Source: Gelidibacter salicanalis (lineage in GTDB: Bacteria; Bacteroidota; Bacteroidia; Flavobacteriales; Flavobacteriaceae). From it: a stretch of 64,000 bases of DNA. A program made the translations under genes and the position numbers. The notes beneath the pieces are model-generated. The model made no database searches and was not told the origin of the DNA. It saw nothing but the letters and a program-made list of their open reading frames with translations. This document shows, piece after piece, positions 17,297 to 26,815 of this stretch; position 1 is the first letter of the stretch; each line of letters begins with the position of its first letter. The stretch lies in contig NZ_VORX01000001.1 in NCBI RefSeq assembly GCF_007997285.1, positions 310,001 through 374,000 of the forward strand, read 5' to 3'.

Positions 17297-18241
17297 ATGC
17301 TAAATAGAAGACATATTCGTATAAAAGTGATGCAAACCCTTTATGCGTATAAAGGTGGAGAAAGTGATGATTTTAAAAAAGATGAGCGGTTCTTGCTGCA
17401 AAGTCTAGATCACATGTATGATTTACACCTCTTAATGTTATCGCTTTTAATTGAAGTGCAAAAACGTGCGGAAGATTATCAAGATAAATCCCAACGTAAA
17501 ATTTTAGCAACTAAAGAAGAAAAAAATCCCAACACCAAATTTATTAATAACGAAGTTTTACAACTCCTACGAGAAGACAGAGGGCTTCAAATTGAGATGG
17601 AAAAACGTAAAATCGATTATTGGTATCTCGATTTTGAATACGTAGACATCATTTTTAAAAGCATTTTGGAAAGTGAGCTGTATAAAGATTATATGGCCAC
17701 TTCAGTATCGGATTTTAAAGAAGACCGGAATTTTATTGTTGATGTTTTTACTGAAATTGTAGCGCCTAATGAAAAGCTCTACGATTATATAGAAGACAAA
17801 CGATTGACTTGGCTAGACGATTTACCTGTGGTTAATACGGGTATTTTAAAGCTTTTAAGAAAAGTAAGGCCAGAAAACAATGCCACTTACTTTACTCCAA
17901 AATTGTTTAAGGACACAGAGGACAGGGAATTTGCGACCTCCTTGTTTAAGAAGTCCATTCTGAACAGATCGAAATTTCATGAAGAAATCACCGCTAAAAC
18001 AAAAAACTGGGATGCCGATCGCATTGCTAGTTTAGATGCCGTTTTATTACAAATGGCCATTTGCGAATTTCAAAAATTCCCATCCATCCCTGTAAAGGTG
18101 ACCATCAATGAATATATTGATATCGCTAAGGAATACTCCACGCCAAAGAGTAGTTTTTTTATTAACGGAATTTTAGATAAAATAGTTAAGGAATACACCG
18201 AGAATGGCGATTTAAATAAAATAGGACGCGGGTTGATGTAA
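17297..18241 (+). CDS. nusB: Transcription antitermination protein NusB (long Bacteroidota form)
   Basis: The 314-residue protein begins with the NusB signature NRRHIRIKVMQTLYAYK and ends with the conserved NusB helical core (about 190-310), including NEYIDIAKEYSTPKSSFFINGILDKI. NusB with NusE forms the boxA-binding complex that supports rRNA transcription. At over 300 residues it is about twice E. coli NusB because of a long middle insertion, which is normal for this phylum. It heads the group nusB, DUF1573 lipoprotein, yajC, a conserved order in Flavobacteriia. Confidence 0.93.
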   Translation: MLNRRHIRIKVMQTLYAYKGGESDDFKKDERFLLQSLDHMYDLHLLMLSLLIEVQKRAEDYQDKSQRKILATKEEKNPNTKFINNEVLQLLREDRGLQIEMEKRKIDYWYLDFEYVDIIFKSILESELYKDYMATSVSDFKEDRNFIVDVFTEIVAPNEKLYDYIEDKRLTWLDDLPVVNTGILKLLRKVRPENNATYFTPKLFKDTEDREFATSLFKKSILNRSKFHEEITAKTKNWDADRIASLDAVLLQMAICEFQKFPSIPVKVTINEYIDIAKEYSTPKSSFFINGILDKIVKEYTENGDLNKIGRGLM

Positions 18242-18309
18242 TAAGAAATAATGCTTATTTTTACCCTTTCAAATTTGTTTTTAATTAAAACATTTTAAAA
18301 TAGAGTACA

Positions 18310-18858
18310 ATGAAAAAAATGATGTTAGGTGTTAGCGCACTATGTATGTTAGCTTTTATGTCTTGTAAAGAAGACGCTACTGCAAAAATTAAATCAGAAA
18401 ATGTTGCAGAAGCAGCACAAAGAGATGCTAATTCTGGTAGCTCTGCAGTGATTGAATTTGAAGAAATTGAACACGACTTTGGTACGATACAACATGGAAC
18501 TCCAGTAGAAACTGTATTTAGATATACAAATACTGGTACTTCTCCATTAGTTGTTAGTAACATTCAAAGTACGTGCGGATGTACCGTACCATCAGATTGG
18601 ACAAAACAAGTTGCACCTGGCGAAACTGGAGAATTTAATGTCAAGTTTGACGGGAAAGGAAATGGGATGGTTACAAAATCGATCACCATGTCTACCAATA
18701 CTGAAAAAGGTGCAGAAACGGTAAGAATTAAAGCAATGATTGAAGGTGGTGATAGTCCAATGCAGCCAGCTGTTCAAAGTGGTACACAATCGATCATGCA
18801 ACAACCAGTTCGAAAATCGAGCACACAACCTGGTCATGAAGGCCATAATCACGATTAA
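18310..18858 (+). CDS. DUF1573 lipoprotein
   Basis: The 182-residue protein has a lipoprotein signal (AFMSC, Cys near 19). A DUF1573 domain follows at about 55-140: IEFEEIEHDFGTIQHGTPVE, FRYTNTGTSPLVVSN, the STCGCT cysteine pair and a GEFNVKFDGKG ending. This is an immunoglobulin-like (ASPM/SPD-2/Hydin-type) beta-sandwich of unknown function. The C-terminus is low-complexity, Gln/Ser/His-rich. It lies 68 bp after nusB and 16 bp before yajC, so it is probably one transcript. Confidence 0.9.
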   Translation: MKKMMLGVSALCMLAFMSCKEDATAKIKSENVAEAAQRDANSGSSAVIEFEEIEHDFGTIQHGTPVETVFRYTNTGTSPLVVSNIQSTCGCTVPSDWTKQVAPGETGEFNVKFDGKGNGMVTKSITMSTNTEKGAETVRIKAMIEGGDSPMQPAVQSGTQSIMQQPVRKSSTQPGHEGHNHD

Positions 18859-18874
18859 TAATATTTAAGAATCA

Positions 18875-19186
18875 ATGGGAGAAGGAATCAGTTCGTTTTT
18901 ACCTTTTATAGCCATGTTTGCTGTAGTGTATTTTTTTATGATTGCACCACAGATGAAACGCGCTAAAAAGGAGAAAAAATTTGCAAGTGAATTAAAGAGA
19001 GGCGATAAAGTCATTACAAAAAGCGGAATGCATGGTAAGATTGTCGACTTAAATGATAAAGATAGCAGTTGTGTTATTGAAACTTTAGCAGGAAAAATCA
19101 AGTTTGATCGCTCGGCAATTTCAATGGAAATGAGCAGCAAGCTCAATGTTGATCCAGCAACAACGACAACAACTACTACAAAATAA
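18875..19186 (+). CDS. yajC: Preprotein translocase subunit YajC
   Basis: The 103-residue protein has a single N-terminal transmembrane helix (about 5-24, FLPFIAMFAVVYFFMIAPQ) and the YajC soluble part (KKFASELKRGDKVITKSGMHGKI). It ends in a run of seven Thr and a Lys. YajC associates with SecDF at the Sec translocon. It follows the DUF1573 gene by 16 bp and is closed by a terminator. Confidence 0.94.
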   Translation: MGEGISSFLPFIAMFAVVYFFMIAPQMKRAKKEKKFASELKRGDKVITKSGMHGKIVDLNDKDSSCVIETLAGKIKFDRSAISMEMSSKLNVDPATTTTTTTK

Positions 19187-19204
19187 TCTGAGATTATAGT
19201 TTTT

Positions 19205-19234
19205 AAAAAAGCCACTGAAAAGTGGCTTTTTTTG
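19205..19234 (+). terminator. Intrinsic terminator after yajC
   Basis: AAAAAAGCCACT (19205-19216) pairs with AGTGGCTTTTTT (19221-19232) around a GAAA tetraloop, with a T run. The near-symmetrical A and T tails could also serve the convergent PepT gene. Confidence 0.9.
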
Positions 19235-19298
19235 TTTGATTATTTTTTAAACGAACGAGGCATTTTTTTTTGGTTGCAACGATTTATGGCAATTATTC

Positions 19299-20546
19299 TT
19301 AGTTGTCCAAGGCTTTGATTGCCGTTAACTCCGCAATTTTGCAAATCACTTCTGTCGCCTTTATCATGCTCTCTACAGGAACATACTCATAACGGCCGTG
19401 GAAATTATGGCCTCCGGCAAAAATATTAGGACATGGCAATCCCATATAGCTCAATTGCGAACCATCTGTGCCGCCTCTGATTGGCTTTATAAGGGGTTTT
19501 ATATTTAGGGCAAGCATTGCTTCTTCCGCGATATCGACAATATACATGACCGGCTCAATTTGTTCTTTCATGTTGAAATACTGATCCTTAATTTCAATGG
19601 TAACAACTTCCCGTTCATATTGTGTGTTAAGATCAAAGGTCAACTGGCGCATGGCTTCTTTCCGAGCGTTAAAATGGTCCTTATCATGATCTCTGACAAT
19701 ATACTTTAATACTGTTTCTTCCACACTGCCGTCGATGCTGGCCAAGTGGAAAAATCCTTGGTAATTTTCGGTGTGTTCCGGTGTTTCCAGCATAGGGAGT
19801 GAGTTGATAAACTCCGTTGCAATATACATGGAGTTAACCATTTTGCCTTTGGCGTATCCAGGATGCACAATAGTGCCTTTTATTTTAACGGTAGCGCCGG
19901 CGGCATTGAAATTCTCAAATTCCAATTCGCCAATTTGGCTTCCGTCCATGGTATAAGCCCATTCGGCACCAAATTTTTCAACATCAAATTTATGGGCACC
20001 ACGTCCAATTTCCTCATCTGGGGTAAATCCGACGCGAATTTCGCCATGTTTAATTTCCGGATGCTGAATTAAATATTCCATTGCAGAAACGATTTCTGTA
20101 ATTCCAGCTTTATCATCAGCGCCCAAAAGCGTATTCCCGTCTGTAGTGATGAGTGTTTGTCCTGTATATTGCAGCAAATCGTCAAATATATCAGGAGATA
20201 AAACAATGTCTTTCTCGGCATCTAAAACAATGTCCTTTCCATCGTACTGTTCTATAATTTGTGGGTTCACATTGGCTCCTGTAAAATCAGGAGAGGTGTC
20301 AAAGTGAGAGATAAAACCAATTACTGGCGTCTCATGGTCAACATTGCTGGGCAACGTGGCCATAATATAAGCGTTTTGGTCTATAGAGACGTCTTTCATG
20401 CCAATTGCCGTAAGTTCCTTAACCAAGACATGGGCTAAATCCCATTGCTTTTCGGTACTTGGGGTAGTGTCAGAATTTGGGTCGGATTCCGTGTCAATGT
20501 TGACGTAGCTTATAAATCTGTCAATGATGTGTTTCTTGTCAATCAT
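19299..20546 (-). CDS. pepT: Peptidase T (tripeptide aminopeptidase)
   Basis: This M20 di-zinc peptidase removes the N-terminal residue from tripeptides in the cytosol. Zinc-site motifs are all seen: [33 protein letters not shown] and the late [17 protein letters not shown], with [13 protein letters not shown] near the end. I start it at ATG 20546 ([15 protein letters not shown]), which aligns with the E. coli PepT start. An in-frame ATG 39 bp further up would only add a non-conserved tail. The product is 415 residues, the usual length. Confidence 0.93.
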   Translation of the reverse strand: MIDKKHIIDRFISYVNIDTESDPNSDTTPSTEKQWDLAHVLVKELTAIGMKDVSIDQNAYIMATLPSNVDHETPVIGFISHFDTSPDFTGANVNPQIIEQYDGKDIVLDAEKDIVLSPDIFDDLLQYTGQTLITTDGNTLLGADDKAGITEIVSAMEYLIQHPEIKHGEIRVGFTPDEEIGRGAHKFDVEKFGAEWAYTMDGSQIGELEFENFNAAGATVKIKGTIVHPGYAKGKMVNSMYIATEFINSLPMLETPEHTENYQGFFHLASIDGSVEETVLKYIVRDHDKDHFNARKEAMRQLTFDLNTQYEREVVTIEIKDQYFNMKEQIEPVMYIVDIAEEAMLALNIKPLIKPIRGGTDGSQLSYMGLPCPNIFAGGHNFHGRYEYVPVESMIKATEVICKIAELTAIKALDN

Positions 20547-21095
20547 ATTATTTTTCTTTAACGATGCAAAATAAAGCATATTCAAATGAACAATTACTAT
20601 GTAATAATATTTTCAGTAAATATTCCCATTATAACGGTGTGACCTTAACTACTTTATTAAAGAAATTAACGCAATCAATCAATTGTTTTCTTATATTTGA
20701 GTAATAAGATTGAATTAAGTGTTAATTTTTTGCGTTTATTTAATCATATTAATTGTGATTTAACGACTTATATAAGAATTTTTAAATCAAAAGTTGTTTA
20801 CAATCATTGTAGTGTAATTGCAGACAAAACAGGATTTTTTATAAATCAACCCTACCTTCTTTTTGCTTGCGCTTAGCACCTTGTCCCCTCTGTTTTTTAG
20901 CATCAATTAGCATCTATTCGAAGCCCCGCTAGTAATTTTTTAAGATTAAATATACTCCAGCTTAGCCGTTTTGTTTTAAGCTTAAGATGGTGAATTATAG
21001 CTTTTTAAGCATATTGCTCTAAGCTTTCTATAAGCTTATTGGATAGTTGCGTTATGGGAATTTCTTATGAATCATTAATCTTTAAACCATATATT
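20547..21095. other. 549-bp intergenic region between pepT and a TonB-receptor gene
   Basis: No convincing gene or riboswitch is seen. The left half is very AT-rich. A more C-rich block lies at about 20848-20930. The last 120 bp contain several copies of TAAGCTT or AAGCTTA (around 20978-21037) that could form alternative hairpins in the receptor mRNA leader. Promoter position is uncertain. Confidence 0.6.
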
Positions 21096-23963
21096 ATGAT
21101 GAAAAATTACATTTTAATTTTGCTGATTATGTTTTCGTATTCATTACATGCCCAAAAAGTTGGGGGTGTTGTGAAAGATGAGAACAACCAACCTTTAAGT
21201 GGTGTTACCATTGTGGTAAAAGGCACTTTAGCGGGTACAATTTCCGATTTTGATGGTAAATTTGAGGTAAAGGCTGATGTTGGAGACAAATTGATATTCT
21301 CTTACGTGGGTTATAATTCCCAAGAGCTGACGGTAGATGGAACAACGCTAAATGTAACTATGAAGCCTGGGGTGTCCTTAAATGAAATCAACCTGATTGG
21401 GAGTAGAAATCCAGCCAGGACTGCGGTCAACTCCTTGTCGCCGGTAGATGTGATTGATGTTTCTGAAATTACAGGAAGCAGTCCGCAAGTCAATCTGAAT
21501 CAAATCCTAAATTTTGTAGCGCCATCATTTACCTCAAATACCCAAACCATTGCTGATGGTACTGATCATATAGATCCTGCTTCATTAAGAGGACTCGGAC
21601 CAGACCAGGTTTTGGTGTTGATCAATGGTAAACGTCGCCACACCTCCTCCCTGATCAATGTCAATGGTACCTTTGGAAGAGGAAGCGTAGGGACTGATTT
21701 AAATGCCATTCCCACCGCAGCCATCCGACGTATTGAAGTGTTGCGAGACGGTGCCGCTGCACAATACGGTAGTGATGCCATTGCAGGGGTCATTAATATT
21801 GTACTTGATAATGCCACAAACGAACTAAAACTAAATGTCACCACAGGAGCACATTTCACCAAAAATGCCAATGAACAAACAGGGGGTGTGGATGGAGCGA
21901 CCACAAATATTAGTGCCAATTATGGTCTAAACATTGGCGATAAAGGCGGGTATATCAACTTTACGGGAGATTTTGATTATAGAGATGATTACAACCGGAT
22001 GAAAGAATGGGAAGGTTCAGTATTTAATAAATATAATACGGTAGAACGGTTTGCCTCTGCGGACGGCTATGATTTATCGAAATTGTTGGATGATGATGTC
22101 GCTGATGTCATTAATTATGGGAACCAAGCCGGGTTTAATTTGGATCCTAACGCTACCAAAGCCGATTTGCGGACCATTCTGGGCGCGAATAATACAGATG
22201 CCGAATTGGCCAGTAGAAACCTGGCCCGCTCAGATTTTAATATGCGTGTCGGACAATCCGAAGTGCGAGGAGGTCGATTTTTTGCGAACTTTTCTTTGCC
22301 TTTAGATGATAACGGTTCTGAAGTGTATTCTTTCGGCGGGCTGAGTTCCCGTACCGGAAACTCTGGCGGTTTCTTTCGTCTGCCCAATCAGAGTAGAACC
22401 TATACACCAGCTTACATTAATGGATTTTTACCGGAAATAAATTCGACAATCACCGATCAATCCCTCTCTGTGGGTGTCAAAGGCAAAATTGGCGATTGGA
22501 ATGCTGATTTTAGTAACACTTATGGTAAGAACAAGTTTATCTATACGATTGGGAACACTTTTAACGCCTCTTTACAAAATGCGTCGCCTACCACTTTTGA
22601 TGCTGGCGGCTTTAATTTTGCACAGAACACTGTTAACTTAGACCTTAATCATTTCTATGAGGACGTTTTCTCAGGACTCAACGTGGCGTTTGGCGCGGAA
22701 TACCGTTTAGAGAATTATGAGATTGAGGCCGGTGAAGCAGCGTCCTATTTGCAATATACCGCTCAAGGCGAAGGCATCACTTTGTCTACGCAACAACCAG
22801 CGGTCGACTTTTTTGGAAGTGCACGTCCTGGCGGTTCTCAGGTTTTTCCGGGATTTAGTCCTAAAAATGAGGTTAATAGAGGCCGCAACAGTGTGGCGGG
22901 TTATATTGATTTAGAGGCGGACATTACAGAATCCTTTTTATTAAGTCTCGCCTCCAGATTTGAAGATTATTCTGATTTTGGTTCTACTATCAATTTTAAA
23001 TTGGCCGCTCTTTTAAAGGTTAGTGAAAGTTTAAACTTAAGAGTTGCGGGTAATACAGGATTTAGAGCACCGTCATTACATCAGTTATACTTTAATTCAA
23101 CCTCCACAATTTTTGATCAGAATGGCAATCCTCAAGAAGTGGGAACGTTTGCAAATGACAGTCGTGCCGCAAAATTATTGGGCATTCCTGAACTGAAACA
23201 AGAAACTTCAGAAAGTGTCAGTTTAGGTGTCACTGTTAAATTACCTGATGCGGGCATCAACATCACCTTAGATGGTTATTTTGTGGCTATTGATGACAGA
23301 GTGGTTTATACGGGTCAATTTGCAGGACCGGGCACAGGATCAGAATTGGATAAATTATTAGCGCAAGCCAATGCTACGGCAGCTTCCTTTTTTGCCAATG
23401 CCATTGATACGGAATCTAAGGGCTTAGATTTGGTAGTGACCCACCGCATGAATGTCGGTACGGACATGCTTCTTAAAAATGATTTGGCGGCAACCTTCTC
23501 CCAAACTAAGCAAGTTGGAGCAATCAAAGCCTCTCGTGTGCTTGAGGATGCAGGATTGGTAGGTACCTATTTCCCGGAAGACAGCCGGATATATCTTGAA
23601 GAAGCGGTGCCAAGTACCAAAGTCAACTTATCTCATACCTTAAGTTCTGGCGCATTTAACTTTTTCTTGCGAAATGTTTACTTTGGAGAGGTGACAGAGG
23701 CAACCACCAATCCTGCATTACAGGAAATTTTCAGCTCAAAAATTGTCACGGATCTTTCCGTTGGATACCGTCTCGCGGAAAGTTTTATGATTACCGTTGG
23801 CGCGAATAATATTTTTGATATTTATCCTGACCGTTTGAAAACAGACATTGATGGTCTGGGCAACAATCGTAGTGATGGACGCTTTGATTGGTCCAGAAGA
23901 GCACAACAATTTGGGGTAGGTGGCCGTTTTTTGTTTGCAAGGCTAAGTTTAAACCTCAAATAG
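21096..23963 (+). CDS. TonB-dependent outer-membrane receptor
   Basis: From ATG 21096 (MMKNYILILLIMFSYSLHAQ) the product is about 955 residues. It has a signal peptide, a carboxypeptidase-like regulatory domain (about 20-100, VVKDENNQPLSGVTI) and a plug domain (LRGLGPDQVLVLINGKRRH...AIRRIEVLRDGAAAQYGSDAIAGVIN). A 22-strand barrel follows, with a C-terminal segment ending FARLSLNLK. It imports a bulky ligand across the outer membrane using TonB energy. No SusD-like gene follows, so it is not a SusC-type glycan system. The ligand is unknown. An in-frame ATG at 21039 would place 19 non-signal residues in front and is rejected. Confidence 0.9.
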   Translation: MMKNYILILLIMFSYSLHAQKVGGVVKDENNQPLSGVTIVVKGTLAGTISDFDGKFEVKADVGDKLIFSYVGYNSQELTVDGTTLNVTMKPGVSLNEINLIGSRNPARTAVNSLSPVDVIDVSEITGSSPQVNLNQILNFVAPSFTSNTQTIADGTDHIDPASLRGLGPDQVLVLINGKRRHTSSLINVNGTFGRGSVGTDLNAIPTAAIRRIEVLRDGAAAQYGSDAIAGVINIVLDNATNELKLNVTTGAHFTKNANEQTGGVDGATTNISANYGLNIGDKGGYINFTGDFDYRDDYNRMKEWEGSVFNKYNTVERFASADGYDLSKLLDDDVADVINYGNQAGFNLDPNATKADLRTILGANNTDAELASRNLARSDFNMRVGQSEVRGGRFFANFSLPLDDNGSEVYSFGGLSSRTGNSGGFFRLPNQSRTYTPAYINGFLPEINSTITDQSLSVGVKGKIGDWNADFSNTYGKNKFIYTIGNTFNASLQNASPTTFDAGGFNFAQNTVNLDLNHFYEDVFSGLNVAFGAEYRLENYEIEAGEAASYLQYTAQGEGITLSTQQPAVDFFGSARPGGSQVFPGFSPKNEVNRGRNSVAGYIDLEADITESFLLSLASRFEDYSDFGSTINFKLAALLKVSESLNLRVAGNTGFRAPSLHQLYFNSTSTIFDQNGNPQEVGTFANDSRAAKLLGIPELKQETSESVSLGVTVKLPDAGINITLDGYFVAIDDRVVYTGQFAGPGTGSELDKLLAQANATAASFFANAIDTESKGLDLVVTHRMNVGTDMLLKNDLAATFSQTKQVGAIKASRVLEDAGLVGTYFPEDSRIYLEEAVPSTKVNLSHTLSSGAFNFFLRNVYFGEVTEATTNPALQEIFSSKIVTDLSVGYRLAESFMITVGANNIFDIYPDRLKTDIDGLGNNRSDGRFDWSRRAQQFGVGGRFLFARLSLNLK

Positions 23964-23987
23964 TTTTATTTAAAATGATTCACTTTA

Positions 23988-24016
23988 AAAACTACCCTAT
24001 ATTTGGGTAGTTTTTT
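23988..24016 (+). terminator. Intrinsic terminator after the TonB-receptor gene
   Basis: AAAACTACCC (23988-23997) pairs with GGGTAGTTTT (24005-24014) around a 7-nt loop, ending in six T. It lies right in front of pyrD. Confidence 0.88.
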
Positions 24017-24029
24017 ATTTTTGTATCCT

Positions 24030-25064
24030 ATGTATAAATTCGTACTGCGTCCATTATTATTTTCTTTCGATCCTGAATCTGTCCATCATTTTACCTTCAA
24101 AATGATACGCTTGGCCAATACGGTTGGTCTGGGCGGACTATTTAAAACGAAAGATCACGTTGATAATCCATTATTAAAAAGAGAGCTCTTTGGTCTTCAA
24201 TTTCCCAATCCGGTAGGTCTTGCCGCGGGTTTTGATAAAGATGCCAAACTGTTCAAGGAGCTGTCAAATATAGGCTTCGGTTTTATTGAAATTGGCACGG
24301 TTACTCCAAAACCGCAAGGCGGAAATGAACAACCGCGATTGTTCAGATTAAAGGAAGACGCCGCCATCATCAATAGAATGGGCTTTAATAATGGCGGGGT
24401 AGACGAAGCAGTAGAGCGTTTAAAATCTAATGCCGCAGTAGGGGATAAAAATCATGTCTTAATTGGCGGTAACATTGGTAAAAATAAGGTGACGCCAAAT
24501 GAAGAAGCCGTTAATGATTATATCATCTGTTTTGATGCTCTGTTCGATTATGTCGATTATTTTGTGGTCAACGTCAGCTCTCCCAATACTCCAAATCTAA
24601 GGGCTTTGCAGGAAAAGAAACCCTTAACCGATTTATTGCAAACGCTTCAAAATAAAAACAATCTAAAACCACAGCGCAAACCTATCCTTTTAAAAATAGC
24701 GCCCGATTTAGCGAACGAGCAGCTCCTGGATATTATAGATATCGTGGCCATCACAAAAATAGATGGGGTTATTGCAACCAATACCACTATTTCTCGAGAA
24801 GGTTTACAAAGCGATCATAAGAATGAAATGGGAGGATTAAGTGGGCGACCATTAACCCAACGCTCCACGGAAGTGATTCGGTTTTTAGCCGAAAAAAGTC
24901 AAAAAGCATTCCCAATTATTGGTGTAGGAGGGATCCATACCGCGAAAGATGCTTTAGAAAAATTGGATGCAGGCGCGGATTTGGTACAGTTGTATACTGG
25001 TTTTATCTACGAAGGGCCCCAATTGATTAAAGACATTAATAAAGCACTTTTAAGCAAGGTTTAA
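24030..25064 (+). CDS. pyrD: Dihydroorotate dehydrogenase (quinone), class 2
   Basis: This FMN enzyme oxidises dihydroorotate to orotate in pyrimidine synthesis, passing electrons to membrane quinones. The N-terminal membrane-association helices ([21 protein letters not shown]) mark class 2. The active-site blocks [37 protein letters not shown] (with the class 2 catalytic Ser) and [32 protein letters not shown] are intact. I use ATG 24030, since a TTG start at 24003 would lie inside the preceding terminator. A TATTTTTG element at 24016-24023 puts the predicted transcript start almost on the ATG. Confidence 0.94.
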   Translation: MYKFVLRPLLFSFDPESVHHFTFKMIRLANTVGLGGLFKTKDHVDNPLLKRELFGLQFPNPVGLAAGFDKDAKLFKELSNIGFGFIEIGTVTPKPQGGNEQPRLFRLKEDAAIINRMGFNNGGVDEAVERLKSNAAVGDKNHVLIGGNIGKNKVTPNEEAVNDYIICFDALFDYVDYFVVNVSSPNTPNLRALQEKKPLTDLLQTLQNKNNLKPQRKPILLKIAPDLANEQLLDIIDIVAITKIDGVIATNTTISREGLQSDHKNEMGGLSGRPLTQRSTEVIRFLAEKSQKAFPIIGVGGIHTAKDALEKLDAGADLVQLYTGFIYEGPQLIKDINKALLSKV

Positions 25065-25114
25065 AACTTATAAATTTTATTGACTCAACTCAAATTGATC
25101 TGTGCTGCCTCACC

Positions 25115-25729
25115 ATGTTTGAAACGCTTATCTCCTTTTCCCTAGCCACCCTTGCTTTGGCCATTTCTCCAGGACCGGACAACATCTATGTCCTGACCCA
25201 ATCATTAATTAACGGGACGAAAAGCGGTATTGCCACAACGGCCGGATTAATCAGTGGGTGCATAGTGCATACCAGTTTATTGGCTTTTGGCATTTCAGCA
25301 ATCATTACTACCTCAGAATCTCTATTTTATGTTATAAAAGTATTGGGAGCATGCTATTTGCTCTATTTGGCCTATACGGTGTATCGGAGCGATCATACCA
25401 TTTTAATAACTTCAGATGCTCCTAAAAAATCCTATTGGTCACTTTTTAAGACGGGGGTAGTTATGAATCTTTTGAATCCGAAAGTGATGATTTTCTTTCT
25501 AGCATTTTTCCCTGGATTTCTGTGGGATAAAGCCGGAAATACTGTGGTTCAATTTTATGTGTTAGGTTTGGTCTTTATGTTGGTGTCGTTTCTAGTCTTT
25601 AGTGCCATCGCTCTATTGGCAGGCCGAATTTCAAATGTGATTTTAGAGAAAAAGGGGATTGGCGTATTTTTAAAATGGCTCCAAATTCTCGTGTTTGTCG
25701 GCATTGCGCTGTATATCATTGCTGCCTAA
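25115..25729 (+). CDS. LysE/RhtB-family amino-acid exporter
   Basis: The 204-residue membrane protein has about six transmembrane helices. It shows the LysE family N-terminus SPGPDNIYVLTQSL (about 18-31), GIATTAGLISGC and MNLLNPKVMIFFLAFFPGF (about 110-128). Relatives export basic amino acids, homoserine or threonine by proton exchange; the substrate here is open. It lies 50 bp after pyrD and 79 bp before the HMG-CoA lyase gene, all on one strand. Confidence 0.9.
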   Translation: MFETLISFSLATLALAISPGPDNIYVLTQSLINGTKSGIATTAGLISGCIVHTSLLAFGISAIITTSESLFYVIKVLGACYLLYLAYTVYRSDHTILITSDAPKKSYWSLFKTGVVMNLLNPKVMIFFLAFFPGFLWDKAGNTVVQFYVLGLVFMLVSFLVFSAIALLAGRISNVILEKKGIGVFLKWLQILVFVGIALYIIAA

Positions 25730-25808
25730 AAAAGCATGTTTACCGTTCTGAAGTGATTTTTTTAAAGGGATGGATTTTGTCTTCAAATGAATTCCTATCT
25801 TTGAAGCC

Positions 25809-26669
25809 ATGCAACACGTAAAAATCATAGAATGTCCGCGCGACGCCATGCAAGGCATCAAGGACTTTATTCCAACAGATAAAAAAGTACAGTACATCCA
25901 ATCGCTGTTGCGTGTCGGTTTTGACACTATTGATTTTGGAAGTTTCGTGTCGCCCAAAGCCATTCCACAAATGGTAGATACTGCTGAGGTGCTCTCCAAA
26001 TTAGATCTTTCTAAAACAACCAGCAAACTTTTAGCCATTATCGCAAATACTCGAGGGGCTGAAGAGGCTTCAGTACATCCAGAAATTAATTACTTGGGCT
26101 ATCCATTCTCCATTTCTGAGAACTTTCAAATGCGGAACACTCATAAAACTATTGCAGAGTCTGTTGTCACTCTAAATGAGATTTTAGAAATTGCCGATAA
26201 GACCAATAAGGATGTTGTGGTATATATTTCTATGGGATTTGGTAATCCTTATGGTGATCCATGGAATGTAGATATTGTGGGAGATTGGACAGAACGCTTG
26301 GCTAATATGGGCGTAAAGATTCTTTCGTTGAGTGATACTGTAGGAACTTCCAATCCGGAAAATATCAACTATTTGTTTTCTAATTTGATTCCGAAATATC
26401 CCCATATCGAGTTTGGAGCGCATTTACATACAACACCCGCTTTATGGCACGAAAAAGTAGATGCTGCCTTTAAGGCGGGATGCGCACGTTTTGACGGCGC
26501 TATTCAAGGTTTTGGCGGATGCCCTATGGCCAAGGATGATCTCACCGGAAATATGCCCACCGAGAAATTACTCTCCTATTTTACCAGTAAGCAACGTTCA
26601 GATTTGAATGCCTTAAGCTTCGAAAGTGCCTACAACGAAGCCACAAAAATTTTCTCCAGCTATCACTAG
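25809..26669 (+). CDS. mvaB: Hydroxymethylglutaryl-CoA lyase
   Basis: The 286-residue TIM-barrel enzyme cleaves HMG-CoA to acetoacetate and acetyl-CoA, the last step of leucine breakdown. Seen are the start VKIIECPRDAMQGIKDFIPT, SLSDTVGTSNPENI, the metal-site HLHTT and the catalytic-Cys loop FGGCPMAKDDLTGNMPTE. It may work with the leucine-type dehydrogenase 8.7 kb upstream. A TATCTTTG element (25796-25803) with TTTG at 25776-25779 lies so close to the ATG that the mRNA could be leaderless. Confidence 0.93.
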   Translation: MQHVKIIECPRDAMQGIKDFIPTDKKVQYIQSLLRVGFDTIDFGSFVSPKAIPQMVDTAEVLSKLDLSKTTSKLLAIIANTRGAEEASVHPEINYLGYPFSISENFQMRNTHKTIAESVVTLNEILEIADKTNKDVVVYISMGFGNPYGDPWNVDIVGDWTERLANMGVKILSLSDTVGTSNPENINYLFSNLIPKYPHIEFGAHLHTTPALWHEKVDAAFKAGCARFDGAIQGFGGCPMAKDDLTGNMPTEKLLSYFTSKQRSDLNALSFESAYNEATKIFSSYH

Positions 26670-26718
26670 CAATTTCTTAGCTTCTTAAGATCAGAAAAAT
26701 AAGGGTGCTGTTCAACTC

Positions 26719-26741
26719 TTATTTTAAATTAATCTAAATAA
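26719..26741 (+). promoter_or_regulatory. Fur-like palindromic operator
   Basis: This is a 23-bp imperfect palindrome with perfect outer arms TTATTT and AAATAA and an inner TTAATCTAAAT half similar to Fur boxes. It ends 2 bp before the TTTG of the promoter, so a bound repressor would block polymerase. The downstream imelysin and FecA-like receptor genes are of iron-regulated families. Fur binding is inferred. Confidence 0.6.
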
Positions 26742-26743
26742 GC

Positions 26744-26775
26744 TTTGATTTTTTTAATTCCATGTCTTACTTTTG
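26744..26775 (+). promoter_or_regulatory. Near-consensus Bacteroidota promoter of the imelysin unit
   Basis: TTTG (26744-26747) and TACTTTTG (26768-26775) are separated by 20 bp, matching the TTTG-N(19-21)-TAnnTTTG consensus. The start would be near 26782, about 34 nt before the DUF4856 ATG. Confidence 0.7.
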
Positions 26776-26815
26776 TGCCGAAATCAAACACTATTTATAT
26801 TAAGACTAAATAACA

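Noticed and set aside
20547-21095. Riboswitch (TPP or cobalamin) in the long leader
   Set aside because: I could not find the conserved core of either class.
21096-23963. SusC-type glycan receptor
   Set aside because: No SusD gene follows, and the neighbours are pyrD and lysE.
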